64,000 nucleotides of DNA. Origin: Spirochaetaceae bacterium (GTDB lineage: Bacteria > Spirochaetota > Spirochaetia > SZUA-6 > DRHE01). Shown here in pieces: positions 23,510 through 32,382 of this stretch. The notes under the pieces were generated by a model. That model did not search any database, was not told the DNA's origin, and saw only the letters and a list, made by a program, of their open reading frames with translations. Position 1 is the first letter of the stretch. Each line of letters starts with the position of its first letter. A program made the position numbers and the translations under genes. The stretch covers positions 3,789,205-3,853,204 of the forward strand of contig CP070696.1 in the NCBI GenBank assembly GCA_020353535.1, in the 5' to 3' direction.

Positions 23510-23994
23510 GACGTTTTTACTCCCTCCAGGGCCAGGCCCCGTTTACGCAGGGCTCTCAGGCGTTTGCGAACTCCGGAGACCGAAAGCCCAACCTCAGCGG
23601 CGGTCTCCTCCAATGTAAGCCTGTCAACGTAGTGGAGAACCGCGATCGTTCGGGTGGAGGCCTGCTCCCGGCTGAACAGGTCATCGAGAAAGGCCCGGGT
23701 CACAGAACGCTCCTCGTGTTCATCCACATCCGCGATCTCCATCAGCAACTCCTCCTTGCCGCTCACAGGCCTGCGCTTTTCACTGCGCAGCACGTTCAAA
23801 CAGGTGTTGGTCGCGATCCGATACAGCAAGCTGGACGGAGCGTCCGCCGTCAGCCTGTCTTCGTGCCGCAAAAGCTGCACGAAAGTATCCTGCATGGCAT
23901 CCAGTGCCTTATCCTCGTTCTGCAGGAGCTGACGACAGCGTCGGAGCACCATAGGCCCGTATTTCCTGTAAAGAGCCTCTACATCGATAGCCAA
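23506..23994 (-). CDS. ECF-type RNA polymerase sigma factor
   Basis: The 162-residue protein has region 2 (about 8-75; QDTFVQLLRHEDRL..APSSLLYRIATN) and region 4 (about 105-160; TIAVLHYVDRLTLEETAAEV, then LSVSGVRKRLRALRKRG, the helix-turn-helix), with no region 3, as in extracytoplasmic-function sigma factors. It is the first gene of a three-gene operon with a membrane anti-sigma-like protein and an exported caspase. Its target promoters are not obvious here; upstream, GGTAAC and TATACT elements occur on the minus strand but spacing does not give a clear autoregulated promoter. Confidence 0.92.
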   Translation of the reverse strand: MAIDVEALYRKYGPMVLRRCRQLLQNEDKALDAMQDTFVQLLRHEDRLTADAPSSLLYRIATNTCLNVLRSEKRRPVSGKEELLMEIADVDEHEERSVTRAFLDDLFSREQASTRTIAVLHYVDRLTLEETAAEVGLSVSGVRKRLRALRKRGLALEGVKTS

Positions 23995-24136
23995 GAAGGA
24001 TCCTTTCCAGCGCTATCTAATAGTATAACACCAGCACGTGGAGTTTGTGTTACCTCGGTTTGCATTCGTTCGAGGGAAACAGCACCCTTGAAATTGTGGT
24101 GTCCAGCAGATATCCTGATCGCCGGAGCAACGAGCC

Positions 24137-24382
24137 GTGAACCCTGCCGTCACCATTACAGTAGAGTGTTCCCCAATACTCAAATTGAAGGATATACAAA
24201 ACAGAGGGGAAATCAAAGTGCCTGCGGATACTTCGATCACCACGCTGCTGGACCGGCTGGGTGTCCCAACGGGACAGCACCGCTACCTCCTGGTGTACGC
24301 CAACGGACGGAAGCAGGGACTCAATTATATCGTGCAGAACGGGGATGCCCTGCAGCTGTTTCTGCCCATCGGCGGGGGCTGA
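24137..24382 (+). CDS. MoaD/ThiS-like sulfur carrier protein
   Basis: This 81-residue beta-grasp protein has the right size and ends in PIGGG, the di-glycine tail that is adenylated and thiocarboxylated in MoaD and ThiS. Internal motifs ITTLLDRLGV and NGDALQLFLPIGGG match the family. GTG 24137 is the start, with CGGAG upstream. Such carriers give sulfur for molybdopterin, thiamine or tungsten-cofactor synthesis; no MoaE, ThiG or E1 partner is nearby. It directly precedes tRNA-Sec and selAB, which may be chance or link to Mo/W selenoenzymes. Confidence 0.8.
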   Translation: MNPAVTITVECSPILKLKDIQNRGEIKVPADTSITTLLDRLGVPTGQHRYLLVYANGRKQGLNYIVQNGDALQLFLPIGGG

Positions 24383-24420
24383 GCGTGTCCGCCATCAGCC
24401 CGTCACCCACCACCTTGCGG

Positions 24421-24450
24421 TTGACAGGGGGTAAGCCGGGAAAATACTAT
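24421..24450 (+). promoter_or_regulatory. Promoter of the tRNA-Sec/selAB cluster
   Basis: A consensus TTGACA (24421-24426) and TACTAT (24445-24450) are separated by 18 bases, about 45 bases before tRNA-Sec. Confidence 0.6.
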
Positions 24451-24496
24451 TGTGTTGGCAAACGCTATTACGATGAGGAGAGGAAATTCTAGTCGG

Positions 24497-24586
24497 GGAA
24501 GCTGATGGGATCTGGTGGTCTCCGCGGTCTTCAAAACCGTTGGTCGCCTGAACAGGCGACGGCAGGTTCGATTCCTGCCTCTTCCG
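24497..24586 (+). tRNA. selC: tRNA-Sec (UCA anticodon)
   Basis: The 90-nucleotide gene has the selenocysteine tRNA hallmarks: anticodon arm GCGGT-CTTCAAA-ACCGT with TCA, a long variable arm GTCGCCT-GAAC-AGGCGAC (7 bp), T arm GCAGG-TTCGATT-CCTGC and discriminator G. The first five acceptor pairs (GGAAG/CTTCC) are good, but the next two bases of the long acceptor stem do not pair as read. SelA converts its seryl form to selenocysteinyl-tRNA; selA starts 25 bases later and selB follows. Confidence 0.93.
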
Positions 24587-24611
24587 AATCTGCAAATCCT
24601 AGCCAGCAACG

Positions 24612-25973
24612 ATGAATAAGTCCGGTTCACGCTCTCTCGCCCGACTGCCCCAGATCGAAAAACTACTCCAGAGTGGAGAGCTCACAGCCTGGTTTTCGCG
24701 TCTCAGTCGTCCTCTGGTGGCCCGGTTGACCGCTGAGACCATCGAAGAGGTTCGAGCAACGATACAGAGCGGGGAGGATTACCCGGGAATCGAGGCGATC
24801 CTCCAATCCGTGATCGAACGCTGCCGGGAGATGGCGCGGCGCAGGATCCATCATTTGATCAACGCCACCGGGGTCATGTTGCACACAAATCTGGGACGGG
24901 CGCCGATCTCCAAAGCTGCCTGGCGCTCGGCGGAGGCGGTCAACACGGGCTTTTCCAATCTGGAGCTCGACCTGCAGACGGGTAAACGGGGAAAACGGCG
25001 GGGGATCATTCCCGATCTGCTCTCCCTCCTGGTCGGGGCTCAGGATGCCCTGATGGTTAACAACAACGCCGCAGCGGTGTTTCTGATCCTCTCCGCCCTG
25101 GGCAAGGGCAGGGAAGTGATTGTCTCCCGGGGGGAGCAGGTGCAGATAGGCGGCGGCTTCCGCATCCCCGAGATCCTGGCTCAGACCGGAGCCAGGATGA
25201 TGGAGGTCGGCACCACCAATATCACCCACCTGGAGGACTACACGGGTGCTTTGAGCTCGGACACCGCCATGATCCTGATCGTGCACGCCTCCAATTTCCG
25301 CATCCGCGGCTTTACCGCCCGACCGGAAATCCGCGAACTGGCGGCCGCTCTGCCCGAGGGGGTGCTGCTGGTGGTGGATCAGGGTTCGGGCACGACCACA
25401 GAGAGCATCCCCGGGGAGCAATCGGTATCCCATTACCTGAAATCCGGAGCCCACCTGGTAAGCTTCTCGGGAGACAAGGTGCTCGGCGGTCCCCAGGCGG
25501 GCTTCATTGTGGGCAAGCGAGATCTGATTCAGGAATTGTCCCGGCATCCCCTGAACCGGGTGATTCGACCGGGGAAAACCATCTACTCACTGATGGAGGA
25601 GGCTCTGATCGCCCGACTCAATCGGGACGCCGAGCCGCCGGTGGAAGCGGTGCTGAAACTGTCCATGGAGGAGCTTCGGACGCGGGGCGAATCCCTGCTG
25701 GCCGAACTAGTCCCGGATTCGGCTCGCCTGGTCGAATCCTCCGTGACCACCGGAGGGGGAAGCGCTCCGGACGAATGCTTCCCCTCCCTGTCCATCGAGC
25801 TCCAGATCCGGGACAAAGCCCAGATCCTCCTGGCGGAGCTGCGGCGCATGGATCCGCCGATCATCGCTACGATTGAGGATGGCAGGGTTCTGCTCAACCT
25901 GGCGACCCTTCTGCCCGAAGAGCTGCCGCAAGTCGCAGCAGCCTTGAAGCGGCTGCTCACCCAGAAATCATGA
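24612..25973 (+). CDS. selA: L-seryl-tRNA(Sec) selenium transferase
   Basis: The 453-residue protein is a PLP-dependent fold-type I enzyme that turns seryl-tRNA(Sec) into selenocysteinyl-tRNA(Sec) using selenophosphate. Recognisable parts are the N-terminal tRNA-binding domain (LPQIEKLLQS), INATGVMLHTNLGRAPIS, NNNAAAVFL, VDQGSGTT and the PLP-lysine segment SFSGDKVLGGPQAG. The length is normal for bacterial SelA. It is flanked by tRNA-Sec and selB, which settles the identity. SelD is not in the window. Confidence 0.97.
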   Translation: MNKSGSRSLARLPQIEKLLQSGELTAWFSRLSRPLVARLTAETIEEVRATIQSGEDYPGIEAILQSVIERCREMARRRIHHLINATGVMLHTNLGRAPISKAAWRSAEAVNTGFSNLELDLQTGKRGKRRGIIPDLLSLLVGAQDALMVNNNAAAVFLILSALGKGREVIVSRGEQVQIGGGFRIPEILAQTGARMMEVGTTNITHLEDYTGALSSDTAMILIVHASNFRIRGFTARPEIRELAAALPEGVLLVVDQGSGTTTESIPGEQSVSHYLKSGAHLVSFSGDKVLGGPQAGFIVGKRDLIQELSRHPLNRVIRPGKTIYSLMEEALIARLNRDAEPPVEAVLKLSMEELRTRGESLLAELVPDSARLVESSVTTGGGSAPDECFPSLSIELQIRDKAQILLAELRRMDPPIIATIEDGRVLLNLATLLPEELPQVAAALKRLLTQKS

Positions 25974-26040
25974 ACACCTACGCCGCGCCCAAGCTTCGAG
26001 CCGCAGATCAGTTTGCGGGCTGTGCCGGGAGGAGTTCCCC

Positions 26041-27903
26041 ATGCACGTGATCGGGACAGCCGGCCATGTGGATCACGGCAAGACCCTTCTAATCGAAGCG
26101 CTCACCGGCATCAACGCTGATCGCCTGCCGGAGGAACGACGCCGGGGCCTGACCATCGATCTGGGATTTGCCCACTTCTTCACTCCCGGCGGGGAGCCTG
26201 TGGGCGTGATCGATGTACCCGGGCACGAGCGCTTCATCCGCAACATGGTGGCCGGCGCCTGGTCCCTGGATCTGGCTTTGCTTACCGTGGCCGCGGATGA
26301 CGGCTGGATGCAGCAATCCTCGGATCATACCCGAGTTCTGCGCCTGATGGGCGTGCCTCGGCTCATCGCGGTAATCACCAAGACGGACCTTGCTTCTCCC
26401 GAGCGGATCGCTCAGGTCAGCGAGCAGGCCAGTGAAGCGTGCAGCCGCCTCGGCTATGCCGACGTACCTACCCTTGCCGTGTCCGCCCGGAGCGGCCAGG
26501 GCATCGACGAGCTGAAAGAACTGATCCTGAAGGAGATAGCGTCACTGGAACAGACGGCGGTCCTGGAGCAGCGGGCCGCAGCGCAGCGTGGGCCGACCGG
26601 GTCGGTTTCCCAGATGCAGAGCGTCGCCCACATCTACGTTGATCGGGTGTTCACCGTGAAGGGTGCCGGCGTGGTTGTCACCGGAAGCCTGATGGGAGGT
26701 GTACTGCGGCGGGGACAGGAACTGCTCCTGCTGCCCCAGAAAAGGCGAGTGCGCATCAGGAGTCTTCAGTGCTACTACAAGGAGTGTGAAACTGTCGAGC
26801 CGACTTCCAGGGTAGCCATCAACCTGAGCGGTATAGACGCCGGGCAGATTAGCCGGGGAGACCTTCTGAGCGAGCAGGGCACACTGTTTCAAAATACCAT
26901 GGAGTTCATCCTTCGCATCGCCTCCGCCCCAGGTACCCAGGCCGATGACAAATCGGCCTCGCCGAAGCGGGACACGGAGGTGGAGATCGCCGTGGGTACC
27001 GGCCATCAGATCGTCCATTTGACCCGCCTTGCCGCCGGCAACCTGGGGCGCATCCGCTCGAGTCGAGCGCTGCCCCTTCTGTGGAACCAGCCGGTGGTGT
27101 TGATTCAGCACGGGGGAAGCTCCATTCTGGGCGGGGGGCGAGTGCTGTGGCTCGGCAAAACCGGCAAGCAGCAGCGCCTGCTTCTAAGCGAGATCGAGCC
27201 GACCCTGCCCGCCGAGCTGGGTGGGGAGCATCTGGCCCGACTGAAACTCTCCCTGGACGGTGCGGTAGCACCGGAGGAAGCCCGGGACCTCAAGTTGGCC
27301 GCAGATCCGAGCCAGGGTACTGTTGAACTGGTCGGCTGGATTGTAGCCAAGGAGTACCGGGACCGACTGGAAGGGCGTATCCGGGAGCTGGCCGCCACAC
27401 CCGGAGGAGTGCGCCTCGACGAGCTGGCCACCAAGATGCGCGGAGAACCGGAGACATTGCTGCGGCTCGCTGCCAGCAAGCTGGCCGAGCGGGGCGATCT
27501 CTCCCTCCGGGGGGGCATCCTGCTCCCAGCGGGCTCAGAGGCACTGCAGGTCTCTCCGATGGGCCGGCAGCTGCTCCGGGATCTGCGGACCGGGAGCAGC
27601 CGCGGGCTGGAGCTGAGCAAGCTCAAGATCGCCGGGGCCCGGAAAGAGCTGCGTAACTTGGTGCGAGCCGGTTTGGCCGTTGCCCTGGAGGGGGATATTT
27701 ACTACGAGAAGGAAATCTACCTCGGACTGGCACGCAGTTGTCTGGCCGGGCAGGCTGTGGGCGGTACATTAACCATTGCCGAGGCCAAAACCCGGACCCA
27801 GCTATCCCGCAAATACATCATCCCCCTGCTAAACCGCATGGAGAAAGACGGACTGGTTAAGCGCAGCGGGGACGAGCGCATCATCACGGCGCTGCCGCAG
27901 TAA
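26041..27903 (+). CDS. selB: Selenocysteine-specific elongation factor SelB
   Basis: The 620-residue protein has an EF-Tu-like GTPase part (GTAGHVDHGKT G1, IDVPGHERFI G3, TKTD G4), beta-barrel domains 2 and 3, and C-terminal winged-helix repeats (about 390-620) that bind the SECIS hairpin. It brings selenocysteinyl-tRNA to UGA codons. GGGAGGAG precedes the start. A 67-base gap separates it from selA. It ends 10 bases before the convergent MFS gene. Confidence 0.97.
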   Translation: MHVIGTAGHVDHGKTLLIEALTGINADRLPEERRRGLTIDLGFAHFFTPGGEPVGVIDVPGHERFIRNMVAGAWSLDLALLTVAADDGWMQQSSDHTRVLRLMGVPRLIAVITKTDLASPERIAQVSEQASEACSRLGYADVPTLAVSARSGQGIDELKELILKEIASLEQTAVLEQRAAAQRGPTGSVSQMQSVAHIYVDRVFTVKGAGVVVTGSLMGGVLRRGQELLLLPQKRRVRIRSLQCYYKECETVEPTSRVAINLSGIDAGQISRGDLLSEQGTLFQNTMEFILRIASAPGTQADDKSASPKRDTEVEIAVGTGHQIVHLTRLAAGNLGRIRSSRALPLLWNQPVVLIQHGGSSILGGGRVLWLGKTGKQQRLLLSEIEPTLPAELGGEHLARLKLSLDGAVAPEEARDLKLAADPSQGTVELVGWIVAKEYRDRLEGRIRELAATPGGVRLDELATKMRGEPETLLRLAASKLAERGDLSLRGGILLPAGSEALQVSPMGRQLLRDLRTGSSRGLELSKLKIAGARKELRNLVRAGLAVALEGDIYYEKEIYLGLARSCLAGQAVGGTLTIAEAKTRTQLSRKYIIPLLNRMEKDGLVKRSGDERIITALPQ

Positions 27904-27913
27904 AGCAGCTCCG

Positions 27914-29077
27914 CTACAGGGTGTGCCCACCCTCGGCCTGCCTGCCCAGCCGCTCCCACCACCTCTGCGTCCCGATCAAGGCCAGCAGAAGCGCAAGAAT
28001 GATCACCCCTACCAGGATATAGGTCAGGCGGATTCCGACGGCTGAGGCTACCGCGCCCAGCACCAGGGGAAAGGCCATGCCGCCCAGAGATACCGATCCG
28101 AACAATACACCGCTGACCGTACCCGGCTGATCGGGGTAAAGGCCCGTGCCCCGGGCCATGAGCAGGGGGAACACCGGCGCGGTGCCTAAACCGTAGAGCA
28201 GCAGAGTCACCAGCTTGACCGGGATCCAGGGCACGGTGAGGAATACGATCAGGGAGATGAGGGACAAAGCCATCCCCGCCTTGAGGATGCGGGCTGAGGA
28301 GAAGCGCTTCAGCAGGCGGGAGGTCAGCAATCGGCCGCTGATCATCCCGATCAAGAAAACACTGACCACGGCACTGGACAGGCTTAGGGGCACGCCGAGC
28401 TCGGTCTTGAAGTGTTCGGCCAGCCAGTAGGAAAATCCGAAATCCGGGGCCACGGAGAGGAATATAAGCAGGGCGCTGAAGAGAATTCGCGGGTTGCCCA
28501 GAATACGGGAGATGTTTCCCCGGCTCATCATGCGGCCGCTGGCCCGGGGCAGGCGGACAATCAGGATCCACAGGAACAGCAGGATGGCCAGGCCGCCGGC
28601 TTCTATAAAGGTCCAGCGCCAAGACAGGCCCACCGTAAAATTGAGCGCCACCAGCAGGGGGGCCGTAAAACTGCCCAGGGCGGCAAAAGAGGTCTGGAGG
28701 GAGATGTAGCGCTCCCGCCTGTGGGGGTACATGGACAGCATGATGCTCTGGCCTACGGTTCCGGCTGGAGATCCAAAGAGGCTGTAGAACAGGATGATCA
28801 GCAGGATCACCAGGTAGGAGGAGGCCAAGCCCATGCTGGCCAGTCCAACCGCCAGAACCAGGGCCACCAGGGCGAACAGGGCTTTACGATTCAAGTAGTC
28901 CGAGGCGATGCCGGTCAGGGTCGTGCCGAACAATGAGCCGAGGGAGAGCATGGTGAAGAACAGCCCCGCCTGAGGGTAGCTGATCCCCAGATCTTCGATG
29001 ATTTTCGGGATCGACGGCCCCAGAATGCCGATCACCATAACCCAGGTGAAGTTGGAGGCGAAAGCCAGGTACGGCAC
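27914..29077 (-). CDS. MFS transporter of the MerR-controlled sugar operon
   Basis: The 387-residue, 12-helix transporter has motif A after helix 2 (GIASDYLNRKAL) and a second-half counterpart (GRLLTSRLLKRF). It starts with GTG 29077, only 8 bases after the aldolase stop, and is the last gene of the leftward merR-adh-kinase-aldolase-MFS run. Context makes it the probable importer of the sugar or polyol that the operon degrades. There is little space before the first helix, so a different start cannot be excluded. Confidence 0.85.
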   Translation of the reverse strand: MPYLAFASNFTWVMVIGILGPSIPKIIEDLGISYPQAGLFFTMLSLGSLFGTTLTGIASDYLNRKALFALVALVLAVGLASMGLASSYLVILLIILFYSLFGSPAGTVGQSIMLSMYPHRRERYISLQTSFAALGSFTAPLLVALNFTVGLSWRWTFIEAGGLAILLFLWILIVRLPRASGRMMSRGNISRILGNPRILFSALLIFLSVAPDFGFSYWLAEHFKTELGVPLSLSSAVVSVFLIGMISGRLLTSRLLKRFSSARILKAGMALSLISLIVFLTVPWIPVKLVTLLLYGLGTAPVFPLLMARGTGLYPDQPGTVSGVLFGSVSLGGMAFPLVLGAVASAVGIRLTYILVGVIILALLLALIGTQRWWERLGRQAEGGHTL

Positions 29078-29085
29078 GGTATTAA

Positions 29086-29883
29086 TCAGCCGGAGGGACA
29101 GTGTTTGAGGGCTTGCTTCACGGTCCAGTCGTCGTGCACCAGACCGGCCATAGCCTCAACCACCGACTGCGGATTGGTATGCTGCCAGATGTTGCGGCCG
29201 ATGGCGATGCCGGCCCCGCCGGCCTGGAGTGATTCATGGACTTCCCGAAAGACCTGACCCAGGTCGTCGGTCTTTTCTCCTCCCAGGATCACCACCGGTG
29301 CCGGGCATCCCTCCACCACGGCGCTGAAACTGTCCGGATCCCCCGTGTAGTAGCTCTTCACGATATCCGCGCCTATCTCCTGCGCAGACCGGGCGGCCAG
29401 CTTCACCCCCTCCGGATCGGTGGACTTGAGATCCTTGCTCGTGGCCATGGCCTCGATCATCAGCGGCAGATTCCACTGTTCGCAGGCGTCGGCCACCAGC
29501 GAAGCCTGGCGGATAAAATCCCCCTCCCGTGGATGACCGAACTTCACGGTGACCGCAGCAGCCATGGCGGCGTAACGCAGGGCCGTCTCAGGGCTGGAGA
29601 TCCGTTCCTCTTCGAATCGGCCCCCCAGAACGGTGAACCCACCGGTCAGCCGCAGGATCAAGGCCGTAGAGGGCGCCCATTCCTCGGATGAGGCTTTCAT
29701 GAAACCCCGGGTGGTCAGCACCGCGTCGGCTCCGCCAAGCACACAGGCCTTCATCAGAGGGGCGGGTTTCACGATTCCGGGAATCGGCCCGGCGATGCCG
29801 CCGTGATCGATGGCCACGATCACGGAGCGGCCGTCGCTTGGGCGAAAGATCGAGCTCATGCGCATGCGTTTTCCAGGATTCAT
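29086..29883 (-). CDS. DeoC/FbaB-family class I aldolase, LsrF-like
   Basis: This 265-residue TIM-barrel protein has the Schiff-base lysine in ADIVKSYYTGD and the motifs VIVAIDHGGIAGP, ADAVLTTRG, APVVILGGEK and GIAIGRNIWQ. The last segments match LsrF (thiolase of phospho-AI-2) and archaeal-type fructose-bisphosphate aldolases closely as remembered. Its start overlaps the FGGY kinase stop by four bases (ATGA). In this operon it probably cleaves the ketose phosphate produced by the kinase; an AI-2-like substrate is the alternative suggested by the LsrK-LsrF pairing. Confidence 0.8.
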   Translation of the reverse strand: MNPGKRMRMSSIFRPSDGRSVIVAIDHGGIAGPIPGIVKPAPLMKACVLGGADAVLTTRGFMKASSEEWAPSTALILRLTGGFTVLGGRFEEERISSPETALRYAAMAAAVTVKFGHPREGDFIRQASLVADACEQWNLPLMIEAMATSKDLKSTDPEGVKLAARSAQEIGADIVKSYYTGDPDSFSAVVEGCPAPVVILGGEKTDDLGQVFREVHESLQAGGAGIAIGRNIWQHTNPQSVVEAMAGLVHDDWTVKQALKHCPSG

Positions 29884-31331
29884 CCTTCCTCCTCCAGGGG
29901 AATTTCAGCTAGTTTTGAAAATACATCTTTCAAGCCGCGGTAGGAGGCCCGGTACAATTCGAAAAGTCGATCGTAGAGCTCCCGCAGCTCAGGATTCGGC
30001 GTGAAGCTTCTGCCTATCTTGACCAGGCTCTCGGAAGCCGCTGCCAGGCTGGAGTAGTTGCCAAGGGCAAACAGGCCGATACAGGCATCTCCGAGCAACT
30101 CTGAATCCTGCACCGAGGGCACCAGGATCTTCCTCTGGGTGATATCGGCCTTGATCTGGTTCCAGAGAGGACTCTTGGCCTGCCCGCCGGTGACCCGCAG
30201 CTCCCCGATTGACAAGCCGTTCTCCCCCATCACTTCGATCACGTCTCGAATGGCGAAGCCGACCGCCTCCACCACGGCCCTGGTCATCTCCTTGCGGCCG
30301 TGATTCGCAGTCAGTCCGACGAAGGTTCCTCTGGCGTAGGGATCCCAAAGGGGAGCCCGTTCTCCTGCCAGATAGGGAAGAAACAGCAGGGAGCGAGCGC
30401 CCGGGGGCACCTGGCAGATATCCTCGAACAGGCCCTCGTAATCCAGTTCCCCCCGGCCGCTGATCGATTTGAACCAGGACAGGGCTTTCCCTGAGGTGGA
30501 GATGATGCCGGAGATGTTTGTGTACCCCTCGATGATATGGGGCAGGCACATAAGCCTGCTGTCTTCGACCGGCTGTTCGGCACAAAGATTGATGCCCTCG
30601 GAGGTACCGGCGCGGTCGCAGACCCTACCGGGTCGGACGGTGGCGGTTCCCAGCAATGCCATGACGAAATCCGGACCACCGGCGAATACGGGAGTGCCCG
30701 CCGGAATTCCGAGCAGCTCCTCAGCTTCCAAACGGATCTCTCCCATCGGTTCCCCCGGACGGATAAAGGGAGGGAACTTATCGGTATCCATGCCGAGTTT
30801 CTCGATCGTCCCAGGAGTCCAGATATAGGGGGCGAACTGCTCTGAGGGCAGCACGGTAAATGCTCTTCCCGTCAGGTACAGATCGATGAACTCCGGGCAG
30901 GTACAGAAATGCCGCGTTTGGCGGTACACCGCAGGTTTGTTTCTGAAGATCCACAGAGCCTTGGGCAGGTAGAAGGTGGGATCAACGTAGCGCCCGGTAA
31001 TCTCGGCGATGATCCCGGCCTCTTCCACGCCCCGCCGATCCATCCAAGTCATGGCGAAGTCAAGAGGTTCACCTCCAGAGCCGACAGGTACCAGGGTCGG
31101 TCCGTTTCCGCTGACCACCACGGCCTCGACTTTGTCGCCGCTGGGCAGCTCCAGCTGGGCGGTCACCAGGGCGAGAGCCGAGATCCAGTTGTTGGCATCG
31201 GCTTCGTGAATCAGGGGATCTCCTCGATCGTTCAGGTGCACCGGCACCTCCGCCCTGGATATAAGCGTGCCAGCGCTGTCGAAAATCCCCCCTTTCAGGA
31301 CAGAGGTACCGACGTCAAAAGTCAGGATCAC
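29880..31331 (-). CDS. FGGY-family carbohydrate kinase
   Basis: The 483-residue protein has the actin-like ATPase fold: DVGTSVLKGGIFD at the N-terminus (phosphate 1), SGNGPTLVPV, a mid region GGPDFVMALLG..RAGTSEG (phosphate 2) and the adenosine motif RVTGGQAKSPLWNQIKADI. Its length is that of xylulokinase-type enzymes and shorter than LsrK. It phosphorylates a sugar, most likely the ketose made by the dehydrogenase encoded upstream (gap 16 bases). The aldolase overlaps its end. Confidence 0.88.
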   Translation of the reverse strand: MILTFDVGTSVLKGGIFDSAGTLISRAEVPVHLNDRGDPLIHEADANNWISALALVTAQLELPSGDKVEAVVVSGNGPTLVPVGSGGEPLDFAMTWMDRRGVEEAGIIAEITGRYVDPTFYLPKALWIFRNKPAVYRQTRHFCTCPEFIDLYLTGRAFTVLPSEQFAPYIWTPGTIEKLGMDTDKFPPFIRPGEPMGEIRLEAEELLGIPAGTPVFAGGPDFVMALLGTATVRPGRVCDRAGTSEGINLCAEQPVEDSRLMCLPHIIEGYTNISGIISTSGKALSWFKSISGRGELDYEGLFEDICQVPPGARSLLFLPYLAGERAPLWDPYARGTFVGLTANHGRKEMTRAVVEAVGFAIRDVIEVMGENGLSIGELRVTGGQAKSPLWNQIKADITQRKILVPSVQDSELLGDACIGLFALGNYSSLAAASESLVKIGRSFTPNPELRELYDRLFELYRASYRGLKDVFSKLAEIPLEEEG

Positions 31332-31347
31332 TGGACAGGCTCCATGT

Positions 31348-32382
31348 TTACTCGGCTTCGTGATCCAGAAGCACTCGGTAGGTGGCGGCGGTCATAGCCG
31401 CTTTGATTCCCTCCTCTAGCCCGGAGAAAGAAACTTTTCGGCTGATCAGGGGGGTGACATCGACTTTTCCGAAAACCAGCAGGCGAACAGCCTGAAGAAA
31501 ATCCTCCTCGGTCCGTCCCTCGCTTCCCGTAACCAGGATCTCGGATCGGTGAATTGAATTGGCATCGGTGGGCAGGGGGAGCTTTTCGTTGTAGGAGGTG
31601 TAGATGTTGATCCTGCCATTGTGCGCCGTTCCTTGAAAGGCCGACTCCAGGGCAACCGGCGCGGGGGAGGTGACCACACAGGCGTCCACCCCTCTGCCCT
31701 CGGTGTGCGATCGCAGAATTGCGGGTAGATCTTCCCGAGTGGGATTCACGGTCACATAGGCCCCCAGTCGCGAAGCTGTTTTCAGTCTCTCCTTGTCCGG
31801 ATCGGAGACGAAAATACGGGCGCCCATGCAATTTCCCACCATCAGATGCATCATGCCCATGGGCCCGGCGCCGACGATCAGCAGGTCCTCGGCCAAGGAA
31901 AGTTGTATCTTTTTCAGAGAACGGATGCAGCAGGCTACGGGTTCTGCGAAGGCGGCAGCCTCCAGGGATAACGCTTCGGATATAGGGAAAACCTGTCTTG
32001 AGGAAACGACGCTATACTCAGCGAAGCCACCGAGAATCCTCTCGCCGTTCTTGTAGCGGTTCACGCAGAGGTTGGAAGCCCCGGTGCGGCAGTAGTAGCA
32101 CTCCCCGCAGCGACTCACCAGATCCAGGGCCACCCGCGCGCCTGGTTGAAGGTCCTCCCGCAATGTCCCCACTTCCTCTCCGATCTGCTCGACGACTCCG
32201 GAAGCCTCGTGTCCGGGAATAACGGGATAACGGAACTTCATCTGTCCGGTGTACATCCGCTGCTCCAGGGTGCAGATGCCGCAGAACTTGAGCCTGATCA
32301 GTACCTCCCTGTCGCCGATTTTAGGTTTGTCGATCTCCTGGATTTCAATCCGCTCCGGCCCTGTCAGAACGCCCGCTTTCAT
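31348..32382 (-). CDS. Zinc-dependent medium-chain alcohol/polyol dehydrogenase
   Basis: The 344-residue protein has the catalytic-zinc residues FCGIC and GHEASG, a structural-zinc loop CGECYYCRTGASNLC, and an NAD-binding Rossmann motif (VGAGPMGMM). It resembles sorbitol, threonine and galactitol dehydrogenases. The start is at ATG 32382, overlapping the MerR stop by four bases (ATGA), so the two are co-translated. It probably oxidises a sugar alcohol to a ketose for the kinase downstream. Confidence 0.9.
   Translation of the reverse strand: MKAGVLTGPERIEIQEIDKPKIGDREVLIRLKFCGICTLEQRMYTGQMKFRYPVIPGHEASGVVEQIGEEVGTLREDLQPGARVALDLVSRCGECYYCRTGASNLCVNRYKNGERILGGFAEYSVVSSRQVFPISEALSLEAAAFAEPVACCIRSLKKIQLSLAEDLLIVGAGPMGMMHLMVGNCMGARIFVSDPDKERLKTASRLGAYVTVNPTREDLPAILRSHTEGRGVDACVVTSPAPVALESAFQGTAHNGRINIYTSYNEKLPLPTDANSIHRSEILVTGSEGRTEEDFLQAVRLLVFGKVDVTPLISRKVSFSGLEEGIKAAMTAATYRVLLDHEAE

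Noticed and set aside
24137..27903. A selenoprotein gene with in-frame TGA near selAB
   Set aside because: No interrupted frame with family motifs and a following hairpin was found in the cluster or its neighbours.
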